NCBI GenBank assembly: GCA_035689185.1
Contig: DASSLY010000049.1
Coordinates: 1-38,122, forward strand
Length of the DNA: 38,122 nt
Source: DASSLY01 sp035689185
GTDB lineage: Bacteria; Actinomycetota; Actinomycetes; Actinomycetales; Dermatophilaceae
Direction of reading: 5' to 3'
Made by a program: the position numbers and the translations under genes. The notes under the pieces are model-generated. The model saw only the letters and a list, made by a program, of their open reading frames with translations, was not told the origin of the DNA and did no database searches. This document shows, in pieces, positions 1 through 7,511 of this stretch (position 1 is its first letter; every line of letters starts with the position of its first letter).

Positions 1-717
1 GACCTGCGCGGGCTGCACAGCCACATCGGCAGCCAGATCTTCGACGTCAGCGGGTTCGAGGTGGCGGCCCGGCGCGTGCTCGGGCTGCACCTGGCCGTGG
101 CCCGGGAGCACGGCGTCCAGCTGCCGGAGCTGAACCTCGGCGGCGGGTTCGGGATCGCCTACACCACCCAGCACGACCCGCAACCGGCCAAGGAGCTGGC
201 CACCGGTCTCGCGCGGATCGTCGAGCGGGAGTGCCACGACGACGGGGTGCCGGTGCCGAAGATCTCGGTCGAGCCGGGACGAGCGATCGCCGGGCCGAGC
301 ACGTTCACCCTCTACCAGGTCGGTGTGGTCAAGCAGGTGCTGCTGGACGGCGACGCGACCCGGGCCTACGTCGCGGTCGACGGCGGGATGAGCGACAACG
401 TCCGGCCCGCCCTGTACGACGCGGACTTCAGCTGCACGCTGGCCAACCGGGTGAGCCCGGCGCCGCCGGTGCTCTCGCGGGTGGTGGGCAAGCACTGCGA
501 GAGCGGGGACATCGTGGTCAAGGACGAGTTCCTGCCGGGCGACGTCGGCGCGGGTGACCTGGTCGCGGTGCCCGGGACGGGGGCCTACTGCCGCAGCCTG
601 TCCAGCCAGTACAACCACGTGCCACGGCCGCCGGTGGTGGCGGTCCGTGACGGCCAGGCACGGGTGCTGGTGCGGCGGGAGACGATCGAGGACCTGCTCG
701 CCCTCGACGTCGGCTGA
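1..717 (+). CDS. lysA: Diaminopimelate decarboxylase (partial, 3' end)
   Basis: This is the C-terminal half of the PLP enzyme that decarboxylates meso-diaminopimelate to L-lysine in the cytosol. The reading frame is open from base 1, so the gene starts upstream of the window. Family landmarks in order: GLHSHIGSQIF at the left edge, the glycine-rich LNLGGGFGIAY that binds the PLP phosphate, SVEPGRAIAGPSTF, and the C-terminal CESGD motif whose Cys and Glu contact substrate across the dimer, followed by GAYCRSLSSQYN. The TGA is at 715-717. The N-terminal barrel with the PLP lysine lies outside the window. In actinobacteria lysA usually runs directly into hom; here a minus-strand vapBC pair intervenes, with 15 nt between the lysA and vapC stops. 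The call is secure. Confidence 0.96.
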   Translation, partial: DLRGLHSHIGSQIFDVSGFEVAARRVLGLHLAVAREHGVQLPELNLGGGFGIAYTTQHDPQPAKELATGLARIVERECHDDGVPVPKISVEPGRAIAGPSTFTLYQVGVVKQVLLDGDATRAYVAVDGGMSDNVRPALYDADFSCTLANRVSPAPPVLSRVVGKHCESGDIVVKDEFLPGDVGAGDLVAVPGTGAYCRSLSSQYNHVPRPPVVAVRDGQARVLVRRETIEDLLALDVG

Positions 718-732
718 CCGGATGTGGGGACG

Positions 733-1143
733 TCAGGGCAGCAGCTCGAACGGTTCCCCCGACAAGCTCCGCACGACCTGGAAATGGCGATGGTCCAGGG
801 TGAGTAACTGGCGTGTCCCGTAGCGTGCTGCGAGAACGACAAGTGATGCGTCGGTGACGCCGAAGTTCTGGTCGCGATACCTCTCCACCACATCGCGTGC
901 GTCAGCCAGGTCGGCTTCGCCAAATGCTGCCAACTCATAGGCCCCAGAGGCGAGTTGCCCTATCATCGCGAGCTCAGCACTTACGCCGAACCGCGTGGTG
1001 ACGAGGTAGTCCAGTTCGGCGATGACGAGGGGTGACACGACGAGGGGGTCGACGGCCAGGTCGATAGCCGCCGCGACGCCCGCGTGCGAGCGGTCATCTG
1101 CGTTGTAGTAGGCGAGGAGCGCGCTGGTGTCCGCAACAATCAT
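733..1143 (-). CDS. vapC: VapC-type PIN-domain ribonuclease toxin
   Basis: This 136-aa protein is the toxin of a type II toxin-antitoxin pair. PIN-domain VapC proteins are Mg-dependent ribonucleases that cut tRNA or rRNA. The acidic active site is complete: D5 (VADTSALLA), E43 (IAELDYL), D98 (TDASLVV) and D117 (TLDHRHF). Its ATG at 1143 overlaps the TGA of the upstream antitoxin in an ATGA, so the two are translationally coupled. The DNA is visibly less G+C-rich than the amino-acid genes on both sides, which fits gain by transfer. The RNA target cannot be read from sequence. Confidence 0.9.
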   Translation of the reverse strand: MIVADTSALLAYYNADDRSHAGVAAAIDLAVDPLVVSPLVIAELDYLVTTRFGVSAELAMIGQLASGAYELAAFGEADLADARDVVERYRDQNFGVTDASLVVLAARYGTRQLLTLDHRHFQVVRSLSGEPFELLP

Positions 1144-1346
1144 TGCTCGCCGAAGCCGACCAGCAACTCGTCCACCCGGTCCGAGATCGACTCACCATGG
1201 AACAGCCCGCCCTTCGGAGCCGGACGACCCAGGCCCTTGCGGATGGCATCGCGGATGACGTCGGCTTCCGACGCCCCGCGACGACGGGCCTCCCGTTCGA
1301 TGTCGGCCTTGAGCGGGTCGGGGAGATACAACGTCGTCTTCACCAT
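1140..1346 (-). CDS. vapB: VapB-type ribbon-helix-helix antitoxin
   Basis: This 68-aa antitoxin partners VapC. It opens with MVKTTLYLPDPLK, the beta strand that forms the DNA-reading ribbon of CopG/RHH proteins, followed by two helices (DIEREARRRGASEADVIRDAI). The tail after residue about 40 (GRPAPKGGLFHGESISDRVDELL) is the usual region that wraps and neutralises the toxin. A longer frame from 1391 exists, but RHH proteins begin right at the strand, so the ATG at 1346 is preferred. VapBC complexes commonly repress their own promoter, and small palindromes sit just upstream. Confidence 0.85.
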   Translation of the reverse strand: MVKTTLYLPDPLKADIEREARRRGASEADVIRDAIRKGLGRPAPKGGLFHGESISDRVDELLVGFGEQ

Positions 1347-1377
1347 GCCACATATGGTACCACCGATGGTGTACGTT
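1347..1377 (-). promoter_or_regulatory. Candidate vapBC operator/promoter
   Basis: Immediately upstream of vapB lie clustered short palindromes: TGGTACCA (1355-1362, perfect), CATATG next to it, and ACCA-N4-TGGT on the minus strand. RHH antitoxins usually bind such paired short palindromes to autoregulate. The site is inferred from position and symmetry; no clear -35 was seen. Confidence 0.4.
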
Positions 1378-1489
1378 TCGCAGACTGACACCGGCGGGTC
1401 GCCTCACCCCCGACGTCGTCCGGATGACGGAAAGTCGAGCGTCCGAGTGGTGGACGTCGGCAGGATGGTTCCGGTCGAGAGGAGGGCGT

Positions 1490-2803
1490 GTGAGCAGGGA
1501 GACCACGGTGGGGGGGCCGCCGCTGCGCGTCGCCATGCTCGGTTGCGGGGTCGTCGGCTCCGCCGTCGCCCGCCTGCTCACCGAGAACGCCCAGGACATG
1601 GCTGCGCGGGTCGGCCGACCGTTGGAGCTGGTCGGCATCGCGGTCCGCCGGGCTGGGCGCGACCGGTCGGGGACCGGACTCGACCCGTCGCTGTTCACCA
1701 CCGACGCCGGAGAGCTGGTCGCCCGGGCCGACCTGGTGATCGAGGTGATCGGTGGCATCGAGCCGGCCCGCTCGCTCATCCTGGCCGCGATGCATCACGG
1801 CGCCAGCGTCGTCACCGCGAACAAGATGCTGCTGGCCGAGGACGGCCCATCGCTGTACCAAGCGGCCGCCGACTGCGACGTGGACCTCTACTTCGAGGCC
1901 GCGGTGGCCGGCGCCATCCCGTTGCTGCGGCCGCTGCGCGAGTCGCTGGCCGGTGACGCCGTGCGACGCGTGCTCGGCATCGTCAACGGCACCACGAACT
2001 ACGTGCTGGACAAGATGGACAGCACCGGAGCCGGGTTCACCGAGGCGGTGGAGCAGGCGCAGGCGCTGGGCTATGCCGAGGCCGACCCGACAGCGGACGT
2101 GGAGGGCTTCGACGCTGCCGCCAAGGCGGCGATCCTGGCTTCGCTGGCCTTCCACACCCGGGTCAGCGGCAAGGACGTCTACCGGGAGGGCATCGCCGAG
2201 GTCAGCGCCGCCGACGTCGCCGCGGCGAAGCAGATGGACTGCGTGGTCAAGCTGCTGGCCCTCTGCGAGCGCACCAAGGACGGGGTCAGCGTGCGGGTCT
2301 ACCCGGCGATGATCCCCCGCAGCCACCCGCTGGCCGGGGTGCGGGAGGCGTTCAACGCGGTGTTCGTGGAGGCCGACGCCGCCGGGCAGCTGATGTTCTA
2401 CGGGCCGGGAGCCGGCGGCGACCCCACCGCCAGCGCAGTGCTCGGTGACCTCGTCGCGGTGGCCCGGCACCGGGTGACGGGCGGGCGCGGGCCGGGGGAG
2501 TCCACCTACGCCGACCTGCCGATCCTTCCCATCGGCCAGGCGCTCACCCGCTACCACATCAGCCTCGACGTCACCGACCGGCCGGGCGTGCTCGCCCAGG
2601 TGGCAACCGCCTTCGCCGACCACCACGTCTCCATCGAGACGGTCCGCCAGGTCGTGGCCGGGGGCGGGGAGAACCGCGCCAGCCTGGTCATCGTCACCCA
2701 CACCGCTCCCGATGCGGCCCTGTCGGCCACCGTCGACGCGCTGGCGGCGCTGCCCACCGTCCTTGGGGTCACGTCGGTGATGCGGGTGGAGGGCGGCGGC
2801 TGA
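1490..2803 (+). CDS. hom: Homoserine dehydrogenase
   Basis: This 437-aa NAD(P)-dependent enzyme reduces aspartate semialdehyde to homoserine, the branch point to threonine and methionine. It shows the Rossmann motif GCGVVG (residues 18-23), the family signature around NGTTNY (N166 onward), and a C-terminal ACT domain from about residue 355 (YHISLDVTDRPGVL), which in actinobacterial enzymes mediates threonine feedback inhibition. A longer frame from 1424 exists, but GTG 1490 follows AGAGGAGG and places the start close to the nucleotide-binding strand. The TGA overlaps the ATG of thrC by one base (TGATG), so hom, thrC and thrB are a coupled operon. Confidence 0.95.
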   Translation: MSRETTVGGPPLRVAMLGCGVVGSAVARLLTENAQDMAARVGRPLELVGIAVRRAGRDRSGTGLDPSLFTTDAGELVARADLVIEVIGGIEPARSLILAAMHHGASVVTANKMLLAEDGPSLYQAAADCDVDLYFEAAVAGAIPLLRPLRESLAGDAVRRVLGIVNGTTNYVLDKMDSTGAGFTEAVEQAQALGYAEADPTADVEGFDAAAKAAILASLAFHTRVSGKDVYREGIAEVSAADVAAAKQMDCVVKLLALCERTKDGVSVRVYPAMIPRSHPLAGVREAFNAVFVEADAAGQLMFYGPGAGGDPTASAVLGDLVAVARHRVTGGRGPGESTYADLPILPIGQALTRYHISLDVTDRPGVLAQVATAFADHHVSIETVRQVVAGGGENRASLVIVTHTAPDAALSATVDALAALPTVLGVTSVMRVEGGG

Positions 2804-3873
2804 TGGCGCGGCTGTGGCGCGGGGTCATCGAGGAGTACCGTGACCGGCTGCCCACCCTGCGCGACGCGCCGGTGGTCACGCTGCAGGAGGGCGGCACCCC
2901 GCTCATCCCGGCGGAGCGGCTCTCCGAGCGCGTCGGCGCACGGGTCTACCTGAAGTACGAGGGGCTCAACCCCACCGGCTCGTTCAAGGACCGGGGGATG
3001 ACGACCGCCATCTCGGTCGCCGCCCGGGAGGGCGCCAAGGCCGTCATCTGCGCCTCGACCGGCAACACCAGCGCCTCGGCCGCGGCCTACGCCAGCAAGG
3101 CGGGGATGGCCTGCGGTGTGCTGGTCCCGGACGGCAAGATCGCCATGGGCAAGCTGTCCCAGGCGGTCGCCCACGGTGCGACGCTGCTCCAGGTCGAGGG
3201 CAACTTCGACGACTGCCTGACGCTGGCCCGCAAGCTGGCCGAGGCGTACCCGGTCGAGCTGGTCAACTCCGTGAACCCGGAGCGGATCGAAGGCCAGAAG
3301 ACGGCCGCCTTCGAGGTGGTCGACGCCCTCGGCGACTCTCCCGAGATCCACTGCCTGCCGGTGGGCAACGCCGGCAACATCACCGCCTACTGGCGGGGCT
3401 ACCGGGAGTACGCCGCCGACGGCCTGGCCACCCGGACGCCGCGCATGTGGGGGTTCCAGGCCGCTGGCGCCGCGCCGATCGTGCTCGGGCACCCGGTGGA
3501 CGAGCCGGAGACGATCGCCACCGCGATCCGGATCGGCAACCCCGCGTCGTGGCGGCAGGCCGAGGTCGCCCGGGACGCCTCGGGCGGGCTGATCGCGGCC
3601 GTCACGGACGAGCAGATCCTGGCCGCCCACCGGCTGCTGTCGGCGCAGGAGGGAGTCTTCGTCGAGCCCGCCTCCGCCGCCAGCGTCGCCGGCCTGCTGC
3701 AGCAGCACGCGGCCGGGCTGGTGCCCGCCGGCGCGCGGGTGGTCTGCACGGTCACCGGGCACGGCCTGAAGGACCCGGCGTGGGCGCTTCGCCGGGCGGA
3801 CGGCAGCGAGGTGGTCCCGGTGCGCGTCCCGGTCGACGCGTTCACCGCGGCCACCGCCCTCGGCCTCGAATGA
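2803..3873 (+). CDS. thrC: Threonine synthase
   Basis: This 356-aa PLP enzyme converts O-phosphohomoserine to threonine. The Schiff-base lysine is K62 in NPTGSFKDRGM. The phosphate-cradle segment STGNTSASAAAY and the family segment LPVGNAGNITAYWRGY also match short-form (class II) threonine synthases. It begins in the overlapping TGATG with hom and ends in an ATGA overlap with thrB. The order hom-thrC-thrB is the standard actinobacterial arrangement. Confidence 0.96.
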   Translation: MARLWRGVIEEYRDRLPTLRDAPVVTLQEGGTPLIPAERLSERVGARVYLKYEGLNPTGSFKDRGMTTAISVAAREGAKAVICASTGNTSASAAAYASKAGMACGVLVPDGKIAMGKLSQAVAHGATLLQVEGNFDDCLTLARKLAEAYPVELVNSVNPERIEGQKTAAFEVVDALGDSPEIHCLPVGNAGNITAYWRGYREYAADGLATRTPRMWGFQAAGAAPIVLGHPVDEPETIATAIRIGNPASWRQAEVARDASGGLIAAVTDEQILAAHRLLSAQEGVFVEPASAASVAGLLQQHAAGLVPAGARVVCTVTGHGLKDPAWALRRADGSEVVPVRVPVDAFTAATALGLE

Positions 3874-4838
3874 CCTGGTCGCACCTGATCGGCCAGGGCG
3901 TGCGGGTCGTGGCCCCGGGCAGCAGCGCGAACCTTGGCCCCGGTTTCGACTCGGTCGGCCTGGCCCTGGCCCTCTACGACCGGTATGTCGTGCGGCTCGC
4001 CGACACCGCCGGGCTGGTCGTCACGGTGTCCGGGCAGGATGCGGACCAGGTGCCGCTCGACGAGCGGCACCTGGTCTACCGCTCGTTCCTGCGCGGCATG
4101 GAACGCCAGGGTGTCCTCCCGCCGGAGGGCATCCGGCTGGACTGCGTCAACGGCGTCCCGCAGGGGCGCGGGCTGGGGTCGTCGGCCACCGCGATCGTGG
4201 CCGGCGTCGCGGCGGCATACGGGCTGGTCCGGATGCGAGACGGCGCGCCCTGGCTGGACCGGGGGGCGGTGAACGACCTGGCGAGTGAGATCGAGGGTCA
4301 TCCGGACAACGCGTCGGCCTCGGTGTACGGGGGACTGACGGTGTCCTACGTCGAGGAGGGCGGTGGGCGGGTGCACACGGTGCGGCCGGACGTGCACCCG
4401 GACGTGGTGCCGCTGGTGCTCCTGCCGGACGCGGTGCTGGCCACCTCGACCGCCCGCGCCGTGCTCCCGGCGCACGTGCCGCACGGCGAGGCGGCTCTGA
4501 ACTCCGCGCGCGCAGCGCTTCTCGTGCACGCACTGACCTCCGACCCCGCGCTGCTGCTGCCGGCGACCCGGGAGTGGCTGCACCAGGAGCAGCGCCGCGC
4601 GGCCTTCCCGGCGTCGATGGCCCTGGTCGATCGGCTCCGTGCCGCAGGCCACGCGGCCGTCATCTCCGGCGCCGGACCCAGTGTGCTCGTGCTGGGCACG
4701 GCCGCCTCGACGCGTGAGGTCCCCGTGTGTCCGGGTTGGCGGCATCTCACTGTGGGAATGTCGAGGGTCGGTGTGGCTGTTGACCGTGTTACATTGAACT
4801 CGCACCTAGCGGAGGTCGCCGGCGACCCAGAGCACTGA
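3870..4838 (+). CDS. thrB: Homoserine kinase
   Basis: This 322-aa GHMP-family kinase phosphorylates homoserine with ATP to make the ThrC substrate. Seen: N-terminal APGSSANLGPGFDSVG, the ATP-binding loop GRGLGSSATA (residues 99-108), and the C-terminal GHMP motif HAAVISGAGPSVLVL. The frame is open further upstream, but the ATG at 3870 overlaps the thrC stop (ATGA) and matches the family N-terminus. A TACATT hexamer at 4790-4795 near the 3' end could serve as a -10 for the downstream rho gene; this is weak evidence. Confidence 0.95.
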   Translation: MTWSHLIGQGVRVVAPGSSANLGPGFDSVGLALALYDRYVVRLADTAGLVVTVSGQDADQVPLDERHLVYRSFLRGMERQGVLPPEGIRLDCVNGVPQGRGLGSSATAIVAGVAAAYGLVRMRDGAPWLDRGAVNDLASEIEGHPDNASASVYGGLTVSYVEEGGGRVHTVRPDVHPDVVPLVLLPDAVLATSTARAVLPAHVPHGEAALNSARAALLVHALTSDPALLLPATREWLHQEQRRAAFPASMALVDRLRAAGHAAVISGAGPSVLVLGTAASTREVPVCPGWRHLTVGMSRVGVAVDRVTLNSHLAEVAGDPEH

Positions 4839-4996
4839 CTCTGCGCAGCCCGCCCGCCGTGTGAGGTGCGAAATCCCTGAAGGCAGTGGGACTGCTGGCT
4901 GTGGCCAGCCGTCCGCGCCTTTCCGCGTAGCCGACATCGGTCGGCGCGTCCACATCGGCTGGTGCGACATCCGACCACCAAGCCGTCGAGCGAGGG

Positions 4997-5008
4997 GAAG
5001 GATCCTTC
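4997..5008 (+). promoter_or_regulatory. Palindromic ribosome-binding site of rho
   Basis: GAAGGATCCTTC is a perfect 12-bp palindrome that ends one base before the GTG start codon and contains the Shine-Dalgarno bases AAGGA. The SD could pair with its own complement in another transcript or in a small hairpin. Whether this matters for Rho autoregulation is inference. Confidence 0.4.
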
Positions 5009-6952
5009 GTGACAGACACCATCGAGCTCGCCCCGGTTGCCGATTCAGGTGCCGGCGAGCCGCCGGCGAGGGGTGGCAGCCTCTCGTCGATGCGCCTGGC
5101 CGAGCTGCAGAGCCTCGCCGCCGGGCTGGGCCTGACCGGGGTAGCCCGGATGCGCAAGGGTGACCTGGTTACCGCCATCCGGGCCCGGCAGGGCGGCACT
5201 GCCGCAGGCGGGGCCAGGGGGCGTGACGACGCCGCAACGCAGGCCCCGGGCGAGCGCGCCCAGCGCGAGCAAGCGCCGGGCACTCAGGCCCCGGGCGCGC
5301 AGGCCCAAGCAGAGCCGGGTCAGGGCGAGCAGGCGCCCCCGCTCGCCCAGTCGAGCGCGGCCATCCAGGGTCCCACGGACAACCGCCCGGACAACGGCTC
5401 GGACAACCGCCCGGACCTTCGCGACGACCGGCCCCAGGGCCGGGACGACCGGCTCCAGGGTCGGGACGACCAGGCCCAGAGCCGCGACAACCAACCCCAG
5501 GGCCGCGCTGACAGCCGCACGGAGGGCACGGCCGACAGCCCCGCCCAGGGCACTCGTCCCGACGGCCAGCCGCGCAGCGACCAGCGGGGATACCGGTCCG
5601 ACAACCGCAACGACAATCGCAACGACAACCGGGGTCCTGGCGGTCAGGGCGGCCCGGGCAGTCAGGGTGGCCCGGACGGCGAGGACCGCAACAGCCGTCG
5701 CCGGAACCGCCAGCGCAGCCGGGACCGCAAGCGCCGCGGCCAGGGGGGCACGGAGTACGCCCCGGCCGCGCAGGTCGAGCAAGTCGAGCAGGTCAACGAT
5801 GACGACGTGCTCGTGCCCGTGGCCGGAATCCTGGACGTGTTGGAGAACTACGCGTTCGTCCGCACCAGCGGCTACCTGCCCGGCTCCAACGACGTGTACG
5901 TGCCGCTGGGCCTGGTGAAGAAGAACGGCCTGCGCAAGGGCGACGCGGTCACGGGCGCGGTGAAGGCGATGCGGGAGAGCGAGCTGGCCAACCAGCGGCA
6001 GAAGTTCAACGCGCTGGTCCGCCTCGACACGGTGAACGGGATGAGCCCGGAGGACGCCCGCAACCGGGTCGAGTTCGGCAAGCTCACCCCGCTCTACCCG
6101 CAGGAGCGGCTGCGGCTGGAGTCCGAGGCCGGCGGTCTGACCGGGCGGATCATCGACCTGATCGCACCCATCGGCAAGGGTCAGCGCGGGCTCATCGTGT
6201 CACCCTCCAAGGCCGGCAAGACGATGATCATGCAGTCCATCGCCAACGCGATCACGACCAACAACCCCGAGGTCCACCTCATGGTGGTCCTGGTGGACGA
6301 GCGCCCGGAGGAGGTCACCGACTTCCAGCGGGCGGTCAAGGGCGAGGTCATCGCCTCCACCTTCGACCGGCCGGCCATCGACCACACCACGGTGGCGGAG
6401 CTGTCGATCGAGCGGGCCAAGCGGCTGGTCGAGATGGGCCACGACGTCGTCGTGCTGCTCGACGGCATCACCCGCCTCGGCCGGGCCTACAACCTGGCGG
6501 CTCCGGCAAGCGGGCGCATCCTGTCCGGTGGGGTCGACTCCAGCGCGCTGTACCCGCCGAAGCGGTTCTTCGGCGCCGCCCGCAACATCGAGCACGGCGG
6601 GTCCCTGACCATCCTGGCGACCGCGCTGGTCGAAACCAACTCCAAGATGGACGAGGTCATCTTCGAGGAGTTCAAGGGCACCGGGAACATGGAGCTCCGG
6701 CTCACCCGCAGCCTGGCCGACCGCCGGATCTACCCTGCGGTGGACCTCAACGCCTCGAGCACCCGGCGCGAGGAGATCCTCATGTCCGCCGAGGAGCTGA
6801 AGATCGTCTGGAAGCTGCGCCGCGTGCTCTCCGCGCTGGACCAGCAGCAGGGCATTGAGCTGCTGCTGGACCGGCTGAAGAAGACCCGCAGCAACGTGGA
6901 GTTCCTCATGCAGGTCCAAAAGACCTCCTCCATCCAGGTCGACGACGACTGA
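5009..6952 (+). CDS. rho: Transcription termination factor Rho with long disordered insert
   Basis: This is a 647-aa RNA-dependent hexameric ATPase that ends untranslated transcription. An N-terminal SAP-like Rho-N helix pair spans about residues 26-60. A long low-complexity insert spans about 62-250, first Gln/Ala/Pro-rich, then Asp/Asn/Arg and Gly-rich, and ends in an Arg-rich patch (RNRQRSRDRKRR). The conserved core follows: RNA-binding CSD, then RecA-type ATPase with Walker A SPSKAGKT (398-405; K404). Downstream are VDERPEEVTDF and LLDGITRLGRAYN. The E. coli protein is 419 aa; inserts of this type are known in high-GC actinobacteria. GTG 5009 follows GGGGAAGGA. The 170-nt leader holds repeated ACATCSG words and inverted GGTCGG/CCGACC (4939-4976), so a structured leader is possible. 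Confidence 0.97.
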   Translation: MTDTIELAPVADSGAGEPPARGGSLSSMRLAELQSLAAGLGLTGVARMRKGDLVTAIRARQGGTAAGGARGRDDAATQAPGERAQREQAPGTQAPGAQAQAEPGQGEQAPPLAQSSAAIQGPTDNRPDNGSDNRPDLRDDRPQGRDDRLQGRDDQAQSRDNQPQGRADSRTEGTADSPAQGTRPDGQPRSDQRGYRSDNRNDNRNDNRGPGGQGGPGSQGGPDGEDRNSRRRNRQRSRDRKRRGQGGTEYAPAAQVEQVEQVNDDDVLVPVAGILDVLENYAFVRTSGYLPGSNDVYVPLGLVKKNGLRKGDAVTGAVKAMRESELANQRQKFNALVRLDTVNGMSPEDARNRVEFGKLTPLYPQERLRLESEAGGLTGRIIDLIAPIGKGQRGLIVSPSKAGKTMIMQSIANAITTNNPEVHLMVVLVDERPEEVTDFQRAVKGEVIASTFDRPAIDHTTVAELSIERAKRLVEMGHDVVVLLDGITRLGRAYNLAAPASGRILSGGVDSSALYPPKRFFGAARNIEHGGSLTILATALVETNSKMDEVIFEEFKGTGNMELRLTRSLADRRIYPAVDLNASSTRREEILMSAEELKIVWKLRRVLSALDQQQGIELLLDRLKKTRSNVEFLMQVQKTSSIQVDDD

Positions 6953-6971
6953 CCCCTCGACCTGGACGCCC

Positions 6972-7007
6972 CGAAACGCCCGTTCCGGCGCCGGAACGGG
7001 CGTTCGC
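6972..7007 (+). terminator. Rho-independent terminator after rho
   Basis: A perfect 30-bp inverted repeat (6975-7004; 15-bp arms beginning AACGCCCGTTCCGG) starts 22 nt after the rho stop. Flanking CGAA/TTCG can extend it past one bulged A. There is no U-tract, as is usual for actinobacterial hairpin terminators. Confidence 0.75.
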
Positions 7008-7095
7008 GGGCGTCCGGTCGGAATGCCGCCGCGGGCGTCCGGTCGGGAAGCGCCCGAGCGGACGGCGACGGCTCGTCGGAATGCCGCCGCGGGCG
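7005..7095. repeat. Direct repeats in the rho-rpmE gap
   Basis: Two kinds of perfect direct repeat occur between the rho terminator and the rpmE promoter. A 17-bp word (CGCGGGCGTCCGGTCGG) lies at 7005-7021 and 7030-7046. A 21-bp word beginning GTCGGAATGCCGCC lies at 7017-7037 and 7075-7095. The second 21-bp copy contains the GGAAT of the candidate sigma-R promoter; the first has GGAAT without a correctly spaced GTT. Confidence 0.8.
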
Positions 7096-7103
7096 GCGGC
7101 GTT
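7078..7103 (+). promoter_or_regulatory. Candidate SigR/SigH-type promoter of rpmE
   Basis: GGAAT (7078-7082), exactly 18 nt, then GTT (7101-7103) matches the ECF sigma-R (Streptomyces) / SigH (Mycobacterium) consensus GGAAT-N18-GTT used in thiol-oxidative stress. The start codon of rpmE is about 100 nt downstream. From memory, rpmE is a sigma-R target in Streptomyces coelicolor, and L31 with a Cys-bound zinc is a sensible target. A housekeeping -10 (CAGACT, 7127-7132) is a possible second promoter. Confidence 0.55.
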
Positions 7104-7202
7104 TACGGCATACCGGCCCGGTCTGGCAGACTGAGGCGTTGGCCCTCCGGTTCACGTGCGCTCCGCACGACCCGGCGAGCAACCCGACCCAAGGAGCACG
7201 AA

Positions 7203-7421
7203 TTGAAGAAGGACATCCACCCGGCCTATGTCGAGACCGCGGTGACCTGCACCTGTGGCGCGACGTTCCAGACCCGTAGCACCGCGAAGAACGGCGCCAT
7301 CCACGCCGAGGTGTGCTCGCAGTGCCACCCGTTCTACACCGGCAAGCAGAAGATCCTCGACACCGGCGGCCGCGTGGCCCGGTTCGAGGCGCGCTACGGC
7401 AAGAAGGCCGGCGCCAAGTAG
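7203..7421 (+). CDS. rpmE: 50S ribosomal protein L31 (zinc-binding form)
   Basis: This 72-aa protein of the large ribosomal subunit has the full Cys set of the zinc-containing C+ type: VTCTCGATF and VCSQCHPFYTGKQ. C+ L31 can act as a zinc reserve that is swapped for a Cys-less paralogue under zinc shortage. The start is TTG 7203, preceded by AAGGAG at a 6-7 nt gap; this gives the family N-terminus (M)KKDIHPAYVE. A longer frame from 7023 is spurious. The gene stands alone between two hairpins, so it is likely monocistronic. Confidence 0.95.
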   Translation: MKKDIHPAYVETAVTCTCGATFQTRSTAKNGAIHAEVCSQCHPFYTGKQKILDTGGRVARFEARYGKKAGAK

Positions 7422-7430
7422 CTTTCTCGC

Positions 7431-7465
7431 ACGCCGGTCCCGCCCGCACCGGGCGGGGCCGGCGT
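7431..7465 (+). terminator. Rho-independent terminator after rpmE
   Basis: A 15-bp stem (7431-7445 with 7451-7465, one G-U pair) with the 5-nt loop GCACC begins 9 nt after the rpmE stop. It separates rpmE from prfA. Confidence 0.75.
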
Positions 7466-7511
7466 TCGCCTTGTCCGGGTCCGCGAACCGACCGCTGAGA
7501 AGGAGGTGTCC

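Noticed and set aside
1424..1489. N-terminal extension of homoserine dehydrogenase
   Set aside because: The extra 22 residues match nothing in the family, and the internal GTG has a clear SD.
4780..4785. TTGACC as the -35 of a rho promoter inside thrB
   Set aside because: No -10-like hexamer lies 16-18 nt downstream; TACATT is only 4 nt away. Left as a weak note under thrB.
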